A model generated the notes under the pieces. The model had not been told where the DNA came from, made no database searches, and saw only the letters and a list, made by a program, of their open reading frames with translations. The translations under genes were made by a program, and so were the position numbers. Shown one piece after another: positions 34,122 to 42,176 of a stretch of 64,000 bases of DNA. The stretch's first letter is position 1. Each line of letters starts with the position of its first letter. Source of the DNA: Candidatus Pantoea floridensis (lineage in GTDB: Bacteria > Pseudomonadota > Gammaproteobacteria > Enterobacterales > Enterobacteriaceae); the NCBI RefSeq assembly GCF_900215435.1, contig NZ_OCMY01000002.1, positions 1 to 64,000 on the forward strand, in the 5' to 3' direction.

Positions 34122-35431
34122 AGTAGTAGCTGTGTTAAGGCGGTTAGTTCCGCCGTGCTGCGCAAGTTGCTGCTCTCAAACAACCGCTGCTGGCGTTGCG
34201 GCGTTTCCTTCAGCAGCGCCGCACGCAGCTTCCCGGCGACATCAACCGTATCAGCTAGCGATTGCTGGCGTGTGCGGCGATGCTGCAACTGCGTGCCATC
34301 GCGCAACGTCAACGTCACCACATGAAAACGCAGCGCCGGATTAATCGCATCCGGCGGCGCGCTTTCATCCGGCGTACGCCGCACTTTGGACGCCAGTGGC
34401 ATCACGGCGTGATTCAGATCGCCTTCGGCGAAATCCTCCAAACGCAAATCGTTGTACATCAGCATCGCCGCAATCACATATTCCAGGCTGAACCGTGCTT
34501 CAATGCCGTTGGTTGGCACACGTACCGAGGCGGCAATATCGCCACCCGGCGGAAAAGCGACGCTGATATCGCAGATATTTTCTAGCAGTGAATCCAGTGA
34601 TTTTCCGCTTGCCAGCCACGCCTGGCGTAGGATGCGCGTGGCTTCGGCGGCACTGTGCGTACCGGCGCAGGTGGGAAAAGGCTTGAACTCCAGCCCCGGC
34701 GTCACGATGCGCCACGGTTGCGCCCAGTTTTCAATTAATTTTTCTGGCCGCGCCTGACCATTGCTGGTGGCGGTAATAAAGGCTTCGATTACGCCGCCTT
34801 GTCTGCCATCAAACCCAGCCAGCGTCAGCTGTGCGGCAGTCACTGCGCGTTCTGCGGCGAAACCTGCATGCAATGGTTTTACCGCCGATCCAAACTGCGC
34901 ACGTAAACCGCTGGCCTGCGTAGCCGCAATGCCAAGCAGCGTTGCGGTTGTCGACGTATCCAAATGCAGTAGCCGGGCGAGCGCGGCGGCGGCGGCAAGG
35001 GTGCCCAGCGTCGCAGTGTTGTGATGGCCCAATGCATAATGCTGTTGGCTTACGGCAACGCCTAGACGACCCGCAACTTCCACGCCTATCGCGTAGGCAT
35101 CAAGAAAATCGTTCAGTTCAGCAGGCTGTTGCTGTTGCCAGGCGAAGAGCGCGGGCAGAATTACCACGCTGGGATGCCCACGAAAATCGGCATGGAAATC
35201 ATCGTAATCCAGCGCATGGCTGGCATAACCGAGTAGCAGCGCGTGGGAGCGCGTGCCGCCGTCGCCGTAAACGCGGCGCAGCGCCGGTAAACCGCTATCA
35301 GGTACCTGACCTTGCAATACCGGCCAGCTGACGGCGAGAAAATCACGCACGCCGTTGCGCGCCGCATCGCGTGCAGCGTCATCCGGTTGGCTGTTAACAA
35401 TGCGCTCAGCCAGCGCGGCAGTCAGATTCAT
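34118..35431 (-). CDS. MmgE/PrpD-family protein (YxeQ-like)
   Basis: A 437-residue member of the 2-methylcitrate dehydratase / aconitate-decarboxylase-like fold. Family marks are YASHALDYDDFHADFRGHPSV, HHNTATLGTLAAAAALARLL, KPLHAGFAAERAV and FKPFPTCAGTHS. It is the last gene of a three-gene minus-strand operon whose start overlaps the preceding M20 gene stop by one base. The combination with an M20 deacylase, a GNAT acetyltransferase and the nearby LLM monooxygenase is that of Bacillus yxeK-L-P-Q, where the equivalent protein is YxeQ. Exact reaction unknown; lyase or isomerase is likely. Confidence 0.88.
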   Translation of the reverse strand: MNLTAALAERIVNSQPDDAARDAARNGVRDFLAVSWPVLQGQVPDSGLPALRRVYGDGGTRSHALLLGYASHALDYDDFHADFRGHPSVVILPALFAWQQQQPAELNDFLDAYAIGVEVAGRLGVAVSQQHYALGHHNTATLGTLAAAAALARLLHLDTSTTATLLGIAATQASGLRAQFGSAVKPLHAGFAAERAVTAAQLTLAGFDGRQGGVIEAFITATSNGQARPEKLIENWAQPWRIVTPGLEFKPFPTCAGTHSAAEATRILRQAWLASGKSLDSLLENICDISVAFPPGGDIAASVRVPTNGIEARFSLEYVIAAMLMYNDLRLEDFAEGDLNHAVMPLASKVRRTPDESAPPDAINPALRFHVVTLTLRDGTQLQHRRTRQQSLADTVDVAGKLRAALLKETPQRQQRLFESSNLRSTAELTALTQLLL

Positions 35432-36582
35432 CAGCTGGCACGCTCCAGGCTACGCAATGCCGCGACGGCAAGGTTAGCGAGATAGCGTGCAGTGGGCAGC
35501 AGCACATCATCATTAATACGAAACGCCGGGTGATGCAGGGCATAGGGCTCACCGGTGCCAATCATCATGAAGGCGCCGGGCAGCTGCTGCTGGTAAAAAG
35601 CAAAGTCTTCGCCGATCGGGCTGGCTTCCACCACGCGCGCCTCAAATCCGCTTGCGCTGGCCTGCTGCAGGGCGAAGTCGGCCCAATGTGCATCATTCAC
35701 CACCGATGGCGGACCCGCATGCCAGTTGAAGGTCACATCAGCAGCAAAGGCCGCGCCGATACCCAGCACAATTTCCCGGAAGCGCTGCTCCAGCCGTTCG
35801 CGTGTCTCCTGTGAGAAGGAGCGCACCGTGCCTTCCAGCCAGGCGCTATCAGGAATAACATTCCAGGTGCTGCCGCTGTGAATCTGCGTTATCGACACCA
35901 CTGCGTTATCACCCGATGGCGCATTGCGGCTGATAAGCGTTTGCGCCGCTGAAACGATTTGTGCTGCGATAACAATCGGATCGTTACCTTGATGGGGTTT
36001 AGCCGCGTGGCTACCGATGCCGGTAATGCTGATATCAAAACGGTCGACTGCTGCTGTCAACGGACCGGCTTTACTGCCGATCACGCCCGGTGGCAGTGAA
36101 GGATCGTTATGGATGCCGAAAATAGCCACCGCGTCGTTCAGCGCACCGGTGGCAATCACATCGGGCGCGCCCTGGCCGGTTTCTTCGGCGGCCTGGAATA
36201 AAATGCGCACGCGGCCCGGCAAGGTATCTTCCTGTTGTTTCAGTAAGATAGCCGCCCCAAGCGCCGCCGAGCTATGGAAATCGTGGCCACAGGCGTGCAT
36301 CACGCCGGGACGCTCAGAGCGAAATGTCACATCAGATTGCTCCTCAATCGGCAACGCATCGATATCGGAACGTAACACCATCAGCGGGCCTTGTTCGGGG
36401 CCAATTTCGGCCACTAAGCCGGTTTTGAGCGGCAGATCCAGTACGCGAATACGGTACTTTTCCAGCTGCTGCCGAATGCGTGCGGTGGTTTCAAACTCTT
36501 CATTAGAAAGTTCGGGAAAACGGTGCAGTTCATGGCGGAAAGCGATCAGCTGTTCGCCTAATGTGTCGAGTTGTTGGCTCAT
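35431..36582 (-). CDS. M20 metallo-amidohydrolase (SndB/YxeP-like N-acetyl deacylase)
   Basis: A 383-residue M20D amidohydrolase with metal-site motifs RSDIDALPIEEQ, MHACGHDFHSSAALG, FQAAEETGQGA and HHPAF. The sequence tracks Bacillus subtilis YxeP (RRDLHEHPELS / RHELHRFPELS, SRN..AVVSIT, TSWNVIPD / STWNVIPD, GGEDFALYQ / IGEDFAFYQ). YxeP (SndB) deacetylates N-acetylcysteine and related compounds. The ATG at 36582 has AAGGA upstream and overlaps the GNAT gene stop by four bases; a 13-codon longer start lies inside that gene. Confidence 0.92.
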   Translation of the reverse strand: MSQQLDTLGEQLIAFRHELHRFPELSNEEFETTARIRQQLEKYRIRVLDLPLKTGLVAEIGPEQGPLMVLRSDIDALPIEEQSDVTFRSERPGVMHACGHDFHSSAALGAAILLKQQEDTLPGRVRILFQAAEETGQGAPDVIATGALNDAVAIFGIHNDPSLPPGVIGSKAGPLTAAVDRFDISITGIGSHAAKPHQGNDPIVIAAQIVSAAQTLISRNAPSGDNAVVSITQIHSGSTWNVIPDSAWLEGTVRSFSQETRERLEQRFREIVLGIGAAFAADVTFNWHAGPPSVVNDAHWADFALQQASASGFEARVVEASPIGEDFAFYQQQLPGAFMMIGTGEPYALHHPAFRINDDVLLPTARYLANLAVAALRSLERAS

Positions 36583-37124
36583 GGTTTCATTCCTTGTTGA
36601 GCGGCCAGACGCGTTAACCACGCATCATGGGCGGCTTCATCCAGTACTTTTTTCATATATTGAGTAATGTGACCTTTGCCGAGATCGGTGGTGTGCATCA
36701 GCTGAAAACCGCGCTTTTGGTACATGTCGATCAGCCACGGATGGCTGGTTGCGGTGCCGAGCGAAACGGCAGGGGCGCGTAATTTGCCGCGCAGGATCTC
36801 TTGCTCGAGACGATCTTGTACCTGTCGCCCATATTGCAGGCCGGGATAATCGGGATGCGCGCCAAACCAGCCAATGTGCGGCAGGCCAAACGGGCCGGGA
36901 AGCGGGCCCCACGGATAGCGCACGGTGACCGACGAGACCATGACATCATCAGCATACAGCGCATAAACGCCGTGGCTTTGCAGGTGACGCAGCGTTTTAG
37001 CGCGATCGGCGGTGGCGGCATCAAACTTGATGCCCAGCGCCAGCGTCGGCGCATAAGCGGCATGCATCAGGGCCTGATAAGTTTCCACCTCGTCTTCTCT
37101 AACCTGACGAAATATAAGTGACAT
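36579..37124 (-). CDS. GNAT-family N-acetyltransferase
   Basis: A 181-residue acetyltransferase with FRQVREDEVETYQALMHAAY at the start and a core around HIGWFGAHPDYPGLQYGRQVQDRLEQEIL, where the acetyl-CoA-binding PDYPGLQYGRQ loop is visible, and SLGTATSHPWLIDMYQKRGF later. First gene of the operon, with GGGGAT upstream. In the Bacillus 2SC pathway the corresponding enzyme (SnaA/SnaB) acetylates the substituted cysteine before oxidation; the same role is inferred from neighbours rather than sequence alone. Confidence 0.88.
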   Translation of the reverse strand: MSLIFRQVREDEVETYQALMHAAYAPTLALGIKFDAATADRAKTLRHLQSHGVYALYADDVMVSSVTVRYPWGPLPGPFGLPHIGWFGAHPDYPGLQYGRQVQDRLEQEILRGKLRAPAVSLGTATSHPWLIDMYQKRGFQLMHTTDLGKGHITQYMKKVLDEAAHDAWLTRLAAQQGMKP

Positions 37125-37141
37125 AGATATCCCCGGATAAA

Positions 37142-37155
37142 CCGCCAGCTGGCGG
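37142..37155. promoter_or_regulatory. Perfect 14-bp palindrome in the GNAT operon leader
   Basis: CCGCCAGCTGGCGG lies 18 bases upstream of the GNAT start codon, next to its ribosome-binding site. With no loop it suits a dimeric-protein operator better than an RNA hairpin. No regulator gene is adjacent. Confidence 0.4.
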
Positions 37156-37184
37156 AGAAAAGCAAAGAATGCGCGTTTTTATTG

Positions 37185-37204
37185 GGTCGCCATAAATGGC
37201 GACC
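37185..37204. repeat. Family A palindrome
   Basis: GGTCGCCATAAATGGCGACC followed by TTACAGG: single-core copy of the family A element, placed between divergent operons rather than between convergent genes. Confidence 0.75.
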
Positions 37205-37372
37205 TTACAGGCGGCTATTTTGCAAACCAATGGAAAGCGATCAGATTACCAGCAAAGCCAAGCTGCGCTATATGTGAAAACTAACTAAGCTAATGCGAAT
37301 TTGTGAAAATGAAATCGCCCGTTTTGCATTGCTTAAATCGTTATTTACCGTAGTATGCAGAAAATACATAGC

Positions 37373-37428
37373 GCTATAACTATTCTTTATTAACCCTCTG
37401 AATTATCTTAATTTTAATTCGTTATAGC
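37373..37428. promoter_or_regulatory. Inverted repeat in the Fe-ADH/LLM operon promoter region
   Basis: GCTATAAC (37373-37380) and GTTATAGC (37421-37428) are perfect inverted repeats 40 bases apart in a strongly AT-rich stretch ending 25 bases before the start codon. It could be a regulator site; chance is possible at this length. Confidence 0.3.
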
Positions 37429-37452
37429 CTTATTCTTAATCAGGGTGAAGCC

Positions 37453-38523
37453 GTGTTAGCAATCAAATCTCCGCGTGCTTATGCACATGAATCCGGTTTG
37501 CGCGCGCGCACCGGAGAATTTATAAAACCTTACGCCTCACATATCCGTATTTTTACTTCTCCCCGCGCCTGGCAGGCGGTCAATCCCGCATTAACACAAA
37601 GTCTCGCAGCCGAAGGTATTCGCTGGGAAATAGAGTATCTGCCGGGTGAATGCACCGATGCCGCCATTGAAACGCTGAAGCATAATGTGGAAAGCCAGGG
37701 CGCTGAGCTGCTGTTGGCAGTCGGCGGCGGGCGTGTACTGGATGCGGCCAAGGCCGTTGGTAGCCAACTGCCCGACCTAAAATTGATCAATTTCGCTACC
37801 GTGGCCGCCACCTGCGCCGCGTGGTCGCCGGTAGCGATTATTTACAATGAGCAGGGCGGACATGTGCGCAGCCAGCCGCTGGGTAAAATGCCGGATCTGG
37901 TGCTGGTGGATAGCGAAGTGATTGCCCGTAGCGATGTGCGTTATCTGAAAGCGGGTATCGTTGATGCGCTGGCGAAGTACTACGAGTTCTACCCTTATCA
38001 GCGTAACAATCCCCACGATCTGGCACTGGATCTCAAAGTGATGACCGCGCGGCGCGCACTGGATCGCTACCGTGAGCTGGGTGCCGCAGCGGTGGCAGCA
38101 AATGCGCAGCAGCAGGTGACGCCTGAGCTGGTGCAAATCATCGACGCCAATATTGTTCTGGCGGGGCTGGCGAACAGCGTGCGTGACGTGTTGCCAACGC
38201 CGGGATTCGCTCACGCAATCCATAATCGCCTGACCCATCAACCGGACCTACACGCGTGGCTGCACGGGGAGAAAGTGGGCTTCAGCCTGCTGGTGCAATC
38301 GTTAATTGAGCATGACGGGGTGCCGGACAGCGAACTGCTGACGCTGCTGCGTCAATACGATATGCCTTTAACGCTTGCGCCATTAACCGGCGATCGCGCG
38401 GCCATCATCCGCACTATCGCTGAACAGATCAAATTCCCGGCGGCCAGCGCCGAACGCCTGCCGTTCCGCATCACTGCCGATGCGCTGGAGCAGGCGCTGC
38501 TGGCGACCGAGAACGCCTTTTAA
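37453..38523 (+). CDS. Iron-type alcohol dehydrogenase (GldA/HcxA-like)
   Basis: A 356-residue group III (Fe-ADH/glycerol-dehydrogenase fold) enzyme with the NAD loop AVGGGRVLDAAKAVG, and metal ligands in GIVDALAKYYEF (Asp), PGFAHAIHN (His) and HGEKVGF (His). It starts with GTG behind AGGGTGAAG. E. coli HcxA (YbdH) reduces 2-ketoacids and neighbours an aminotransferase there as well. It heads a three-gene plus-strand operon. Likely role: reduce or oxidise the keto-acid released by the monooxygenase (inference). Confidence 0.87.
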   Translation: MLAIKSPRAYAHESGLRARTGEFIKPYASHIRIFTSPRAWQAVNPALTQSLAAEGIRWEIEYLPGECTDAAIETLKHNVESQGAELLLAVGGGRVLDAAKAVGSQLPDLKLINFATVAATCAAWSPVAIIYNEQGGHVRSQPLGKMPDLVLVDSEVIARSDVRYLKAGIVDALAKYYEFYPYQRNNPHDLALDLKVMTARRALDRYRELGAAAVAANAQQQVTPELVQIIDANIVLAGLANSVRDVLPTPGFAHAIHNRLTHQPDLHAWLHGEKVGFSLLVQSLIEHDGVPDSELLTLLRQYDMPLTLAPLTGDRAAIIRTIAEQIKFPAASAERLPFRITADALEQALLATENAF

Positions 38524-38554
38524 ACGCCTCACTTTTATTTACCAGGACAAATTC

Positions 38555-39856
38555 ATGGCTACTTCACAACAACAACGCCACATCCGCTTAGGTCTTTTTG
38601 TTCAACCGGTCGGACAACACGTCAGCGGCTGGCGTTTGACGGAAAAGCTCGGCGATCCTACCGACATTGACTGGCTCATCACCCTCGCGAAAAAGGCCGA
38701 AGCCGGTAAATTCGATCTGTTCTTCGTCGGCGATGCGCTGGCAACCAGCATGTATCGTTTGCCTTCAACCATGGCGCGTCTGGAACCGCTGACCATGCTT
38801 TCGGCGCTGGCAGTAAATACCAAGCGCATTGGCCTGGCGGCAACGGCGTCCACCACCTTCAGCGATCCGTTCACCATGGCGCGCAGCTTCTCTTCGCTGG
38901 ACCATATCAGCCGCGGGCGCGCAGCCTGGAACGTGGTCACCTCGTTCTCTACCGATGTGGCGCGTAACTTTAGCCGCAGCGATATGCCGAACCATGCTGA
39001 GCGCTATGCGCGCGCACGTGAATTCCTTGAAGTGGCGGAAAAACTGTGGGCCGGCTGGGAAGAGGGTGCTGTGCAGCCCAATAAGGAGACGGGCAGCTAC
39101 TTTGTAGATGAGAAAATTCAGCCGATTAATCACCAGGGAGAACATTTCCAGGTGCAAGGCCCGCTGAATATCACCCGTTCACCGCAAGGTCGTCCGGTGA
39201 TCATTGAAGCGGGTTCGTCTGCGGATGGTCAGAAACTGGCTGCTGAAACGGCAGAAGTGATCTTCACCGCGTCGGCCAGTCTGGAAGAGGCACAAACCTT
39301 CTATCGCTCGCAGAAGGATCAGGTGATTGCAGCCGGTCGTAATCCCGACCACGTAGTGATCATGCCGGGTGTCATGCCGATTGTTGGCCGCACGCGAGAA
39401 GAAGCTAAAGCGCTGTGGAAAGAACTCAATACGCTGGTGGATATCGAAAATGGTCTGCGTCAGCTGTCGCTGCGTTTCAGCATGGATCTCAGCCAGTTCC
39501 CGCTGGATGGTCCGGTGCCGGAAGTGCCGCTGGGTGAAGGTAATCAGAGTCGCGTCAAATTGATGACGGACATGGCGAAGCGTGAAAATCTGACCCTGCG
39601 CGAGCTGGCTGCGGTGGCAGCAGGATCACGCGGACATCGTGTAATTGTCGGTACCGCAGAAGACATCGCCGATGATTTCGAGTTGTGGCTGAAAGAGGGC
39701 GGTGCCGATGGCTTCAATATCATGCCGGCCATTATGTCCGAGCAGCTCGACCTGTTCGTCGAATTGGTGATCCCGGAACTGCGCCGTCGCGGTCTGTTCC
39801 GCGAGGATTACGCGTTCGCCACGCTGCGCGAAAACCTCGGTTTGCCGGCGGTTTAA
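38555..39856 (+). CDS. LLM flavin-dependent monooxygenase (NtaA/SnaA/DszA family, YxeK-like)
   Basis: A 433-residue bacterial-luciferase-fold monooxygenase. Family features include LGLFVQPVGQHVSGWR, FDLFFVGDALA, MLSALAVNTKRIGLAATASTTFSDPF, SRGRAAWNVVTS and RPVIIEAGSSADGQKLAAETAE. It needs FMNH2 from a separate reductase, which is not in this operon. The start at 38555 has CAGGA upstream; a longer frame overlaps the ADH gene. B. subtilis YxeK and CmoJ of this family cleave the C-S bond of N-acetyl-S-substituted cysteines. With the GNAT, M20 and MmgE/PrpD genes nearby, that reaction is the leading hypothesis. Confidence 0.9.
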   Translation: MATSQQQRHIRLGLFVQPVGQHVSGWRLTEKLGDPTDIDWLITLAKKAEAGKFDLFFVGDALATSMYRLPSTMARLEPLTMLSALAVNTKRIGLAATASTTFSDPFTMARSFSSLDHISRGRAAWNVVTSFSTDVARNFSRSDMPNHAERYARAREFLEVAEKLWAGWEEGAVQPNKETGSYFVDEKIQPINHQGEHFQVQGPLNITRSPQGRPVIIEAGSSADGQKLAAETAEVIFTASASLEEAQTFYRSQKDQVIAAGRNPDHVVIMPGVMPIVGRTREEAKALWKELNTLVDIENGLRQLSLRFSMDLSQFPLDGPVPEVPLGEGNQSRVKLMTDMAKRENLTLRELAAVAAGSRGHRVIVGTAEDIADDFELWLKEGGADGFNIMPAIMSEQLDLFVELVIPELRRRGLFREDYAFATLRENLGLPAV

Positions 39857-39873
39857 CCCTTCAGGAGCAACAC

Positions 39874-41073
39874 ATGGTCACCTTATCGAAGCGTGTGCAG
39901 TCCGTGTCGCTCTCGGCTAATGCGGCGGCGCGGCAACTGACGCGCCAGCTGAAAGAGCAGGGCGTGGATATTCTCGATCTCACCACCGGTGAGCCCGATT
40001 TCGATACGCCGTCGCACATTCGTCAGGCGGCGGTGGCGGCGATGGAAGCGGGTGAAACCCGCTACACGCCCACCAACGGCACTGCACCGCTGCGCAAGGC
40101 GGTGCAGGCCAAATTACACAATGAAAATCGGCTCGATTATGAACTGGGACAGATTTGCATCGCCAACGGCGCCAAGCAGATCATCTTCAACGCTTTTGCC
40201 GCCACGCTGAATGAAGGCGATGAGGTGATTGTGCCGGTGCCCTATTGGCCGACCTTTCCAGATAGCGTGCGGTTCAACGGCGGCGAAGCGGTTCTCTTAA
40301 CCTGCCCGCTCGAGCAGCATTACAAACTGCAGCCGCAGCAGCTGGCACAGGCGATCACGACGAAAACTCGCTGGCTGGTACTTAACAATCCGGGCAATCC
40401 ATCAGGCATGGCCTACAGCGCCGAAGAATTGACCGCGTTGGCGACGGTACTGCGCGATCATCCCGATGTGTTGATCATGCTGGATGAGCTTTACGAGCAT
40501 ATTCTGTTCGATGGTCGTGAACATGTTAGTTTGATGCACGTGGCGCCCGATTTAGTTGATCGCATTCTGCTGGTAGGCGGTGCGTCCAAAACCTACGCCA
40601 TGACCGGCTGGCGCATTGGCTTCGGCGCGGGCCCTAAAGCGTTGATTGATGCCATGGTGGTCGTTCAGTCGCAAAACAGTTCTGGCGCGAGCGCCATCAG
40701 CCAGGCCGCTGCGGCGGCGGCATTCAATGGCGGGCTGGATTTCCTTACGCCGCAACGTGAAGCTTATCAGGATCGTCGTGATGCGATAATGGCGTTACTC
40801 AAACCGCTGGCAGAGATTGAAGTATTAAATCCGGACGGTGCGTTCTTTATCTTCTGTCGCTGCGCCGGTTTGCTCGGCAAAACACGTCCAGATGGTCAGA
40901 AGATTGAGAGCGAGCAGGATGTGCTGAATTATCTGCTGGAAAGCGGCGTGTCCGGCGTAGCGGGCAGCGCTTACGGTTTATCACCGTATTTCCGTTTGTC
41001 GATTGCCACCGATATTGACACGGTGCGTGAAGCGGGGCGGAGAATTGCGCACGCTTGCGCCGTTCTGAAATAG
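39874..41073 (+). CDS. Class I pyridoxal-phosphate aminotransferase (aspartate-type)
   Basis: A 399-residue fold-type I aminotransferase of the Thermus/Bacillus aspartate aminotransferase subgroup: LTTGEPDFDTPSHIRQAA, ANGAKQIIFNAFAATL, NNPGNPSGMAYS and the PLP-lysine region GGASKTYAMTGWRIGF. AGGAG precedes the ATG at 39874; the gap to the LLM gene is 17 bases. It would interconvert the keto acid products (for example oxaloacetate/aspartate) of the same pathway; specificity is not deducible. Confidence 0.92.
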   Translation: MVTLSKRVQSVSLSANAAARQLTRQLKEQGVDILDLTTGEPDFDTPSHIRQAAVAAMEAGETRYTPTNGTAPLRKAVQAKLHNENRLDYELGQICIANGAKQIIFNAFAATLNEGDEVIVPVPYWPTFPDSVRFNGGEAVLLTCPLEQHYKLQPQQLAQAITTKTRWLVLNNPGNPSGMAYSAEELTALATVLRDHPDVLIMLDELYEHILFDGREHVSLMHVAPDLVDRILLVGGASKTYAMTGWRIGFGAGPKALIDAMVVVQSQNSSGASAISQAAAAAAFNGGLDFLTPQREAYQDRRDAIMALLKPLAEIEVLNPDGAFFIFCRCAGLLGKTRPDGQKIESEQDVLNYLLESGVSGVAGSAYGLSPYFRLSIATDIDTVREAGRRIAHACAVLK

Positions 41074-41153
41074 GTCCATGTTCATCGCGCGGGTGTTAAA
41101 TAGCAGCGCTCTATTATAAGAGCGCAAAAAGTCGCACCGCTCCGGAGAAACAA

Positions 41154-41177
41154 TAGGTGGACAATGACGTCCACCTA
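41154..41177 (-). terminator. Hairpin downstream of the H-NS-family gene
   Basis: TAGGTGGAC (41154-41162), loop AATGAC, GTCCACCTA (41169-41177): a perfect nine-base stem just after the H-NS gene stop. On the minus strand it is followed by TTGTTTCT, a modest T-tract. Confidence 0.65.
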
Positions 41178-41183
41178 ATTAAT

Positions 41184-41585
41184 TCAGATTAGAAAATCAT
41201 CCAGCGAACCGCCCGCATCAAGGGCTGCTTTAATCGGCGATGGCGTGCGGCCCTGGCCGGTCCACAGCTTTTCCTTACCCTGTTCGTCGATAAATTTATA
41301 CTTCGCGGGACGCGGCGCACGTTTAGCTTTCGCTTTCGTTGCCTGCGGGGTTAATTGCGCAAGGTCATTAATATCGATGCCATCCTTTAGCAACATCTCT
41401 TTATACTGCGCCAGTTTCTGTTCTTTTTCGCGCTGTGCGGCATTCTCTGCGGCGACTTCTTCGCGGCGCTCTGCCACTACCACGGAAAGTTTTTCCAGTA
41501 CTTCATCTAATACGGCAATATCAATATCACGCGCCTGAGCACGTAGCGTACGAATATTGTTCAACGCAATAAGTGCATCGCTCAT
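41184..41585 (-). CDS. H-NS/StpA-family nucleoid-associated protein
   Basis: A 133-residue xenogeneic-silencing protein. The N-terminal coiled-coil oligomerisation region ([39 protein letters not shown]) is followed by a basic linker ([15 protein letters not shown]) and the DNA-binding motif [11 protein letters not shown], here LWTGQGRTP. Length matches H-NS (137) and StpA (134). AAGGA precedes the ATG. The adjoining AT-rich 590-base gap is the kind of DNA such proteins bind. The genome probably has a second, housekeeping H-NS; whether this is hns or a paralogue cannot be told here. Confidence 0.92.
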   Translation of the reverse strand: MSDALIALNNIRTLRAQARDIDIAVLDEVLEKLSVVVAERREEVAAENAAQREKEQKLAQYKEMLLKDGIDINDLAQLTPQATKAKAKRAPRPAKYKFIDEQGKEKLWTGQGRTPSPIKAALDAGGSLDDFLI

Positions 41586-42176
41586 GAATAAATCCTTATT
41601 ATTGGTCTAAGAGGTATGAATCAGGTATTCTACGAGACTTTAAACCAAATTAAAATAATTTCATGCAGGCAGAATTGTCCGGAAAATAAGATAGCATCAG
41701 AAATGTCTTTATATTTTTCATTATTTAGCAAGGTTATTGTATTTATTATCGCCGAAATGTATCAGCCTAAGAATAATAGAGGGGCGTTTACTTCGCATTT
41801 TACGGCGCTCTACGAACAGCACGTTGCTTGTCAGCCAAGGCGGCTGTGTTTATTGCTACGCCACTAACCGTTCTGGTACGGCCATTCATTCCTGTGCTTC
41901 CCGCCGGTTGGGCATCCAGAAACTGTTCTTTTTCACGGAGTTGCTGATAACGCTAACGGAATGATTCCGGAAAGTAACCTACCTCAATTATTACTCGTTG
42001 ACGCATAAGGCTTTTATCTAAGTGTAAAAGTGTCAGTTAACCGGTAACAATTTCTTGCATTGCAAACCTTAATGCGTATATTTCTCATTTGCTTTCTTAA
42101 CGGCATCCTTACTGTTCTTCGTTCCGCAGACGCTGCGATGCCGAAAAAAATAACGATAAGTTGATTGAGGAATCGT
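41586..42176. other. AT-rich intergenic region between H-NS-family gene and fhuE
   Basis: About 590 bases, AT-rich, with no reading frame I can support. The frame at 41616-41867 has no ribosome-binding site and no family resemblance. Upstream of fhuE (42150-42176), ATAACGATAAGTTGATTG shows only weak Fur-box similarity (about 10 of 18). Confidence 0.4.

Noticed and set aside
36017..36667. 216-codon plus-strand reading frame
   Set aside because: Antisense to the M20 and GNAT genes with no recognisable domain.
41106..41125. Terminator GCGCTCT-loop-AGAGCGC after the aminotransferase gene
   Set aside because: Stem is present but is followed by A rather than T on the plus strand, so it does not qualify as a rho-independent terminator.
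41616..41867. 83-codon ORF in the gap before fhuE
   Set aside because: AT-rich, no ribosome-binding site, no domain; looks like chance in H-NS-type DNA.
42155..42173. Fur box upstream of fhuE
   Set aside because: Only about 10 of 18 positions match the consensus and hexamer periodicity is poor, although fhuE is Fur-regulated in E. coli.
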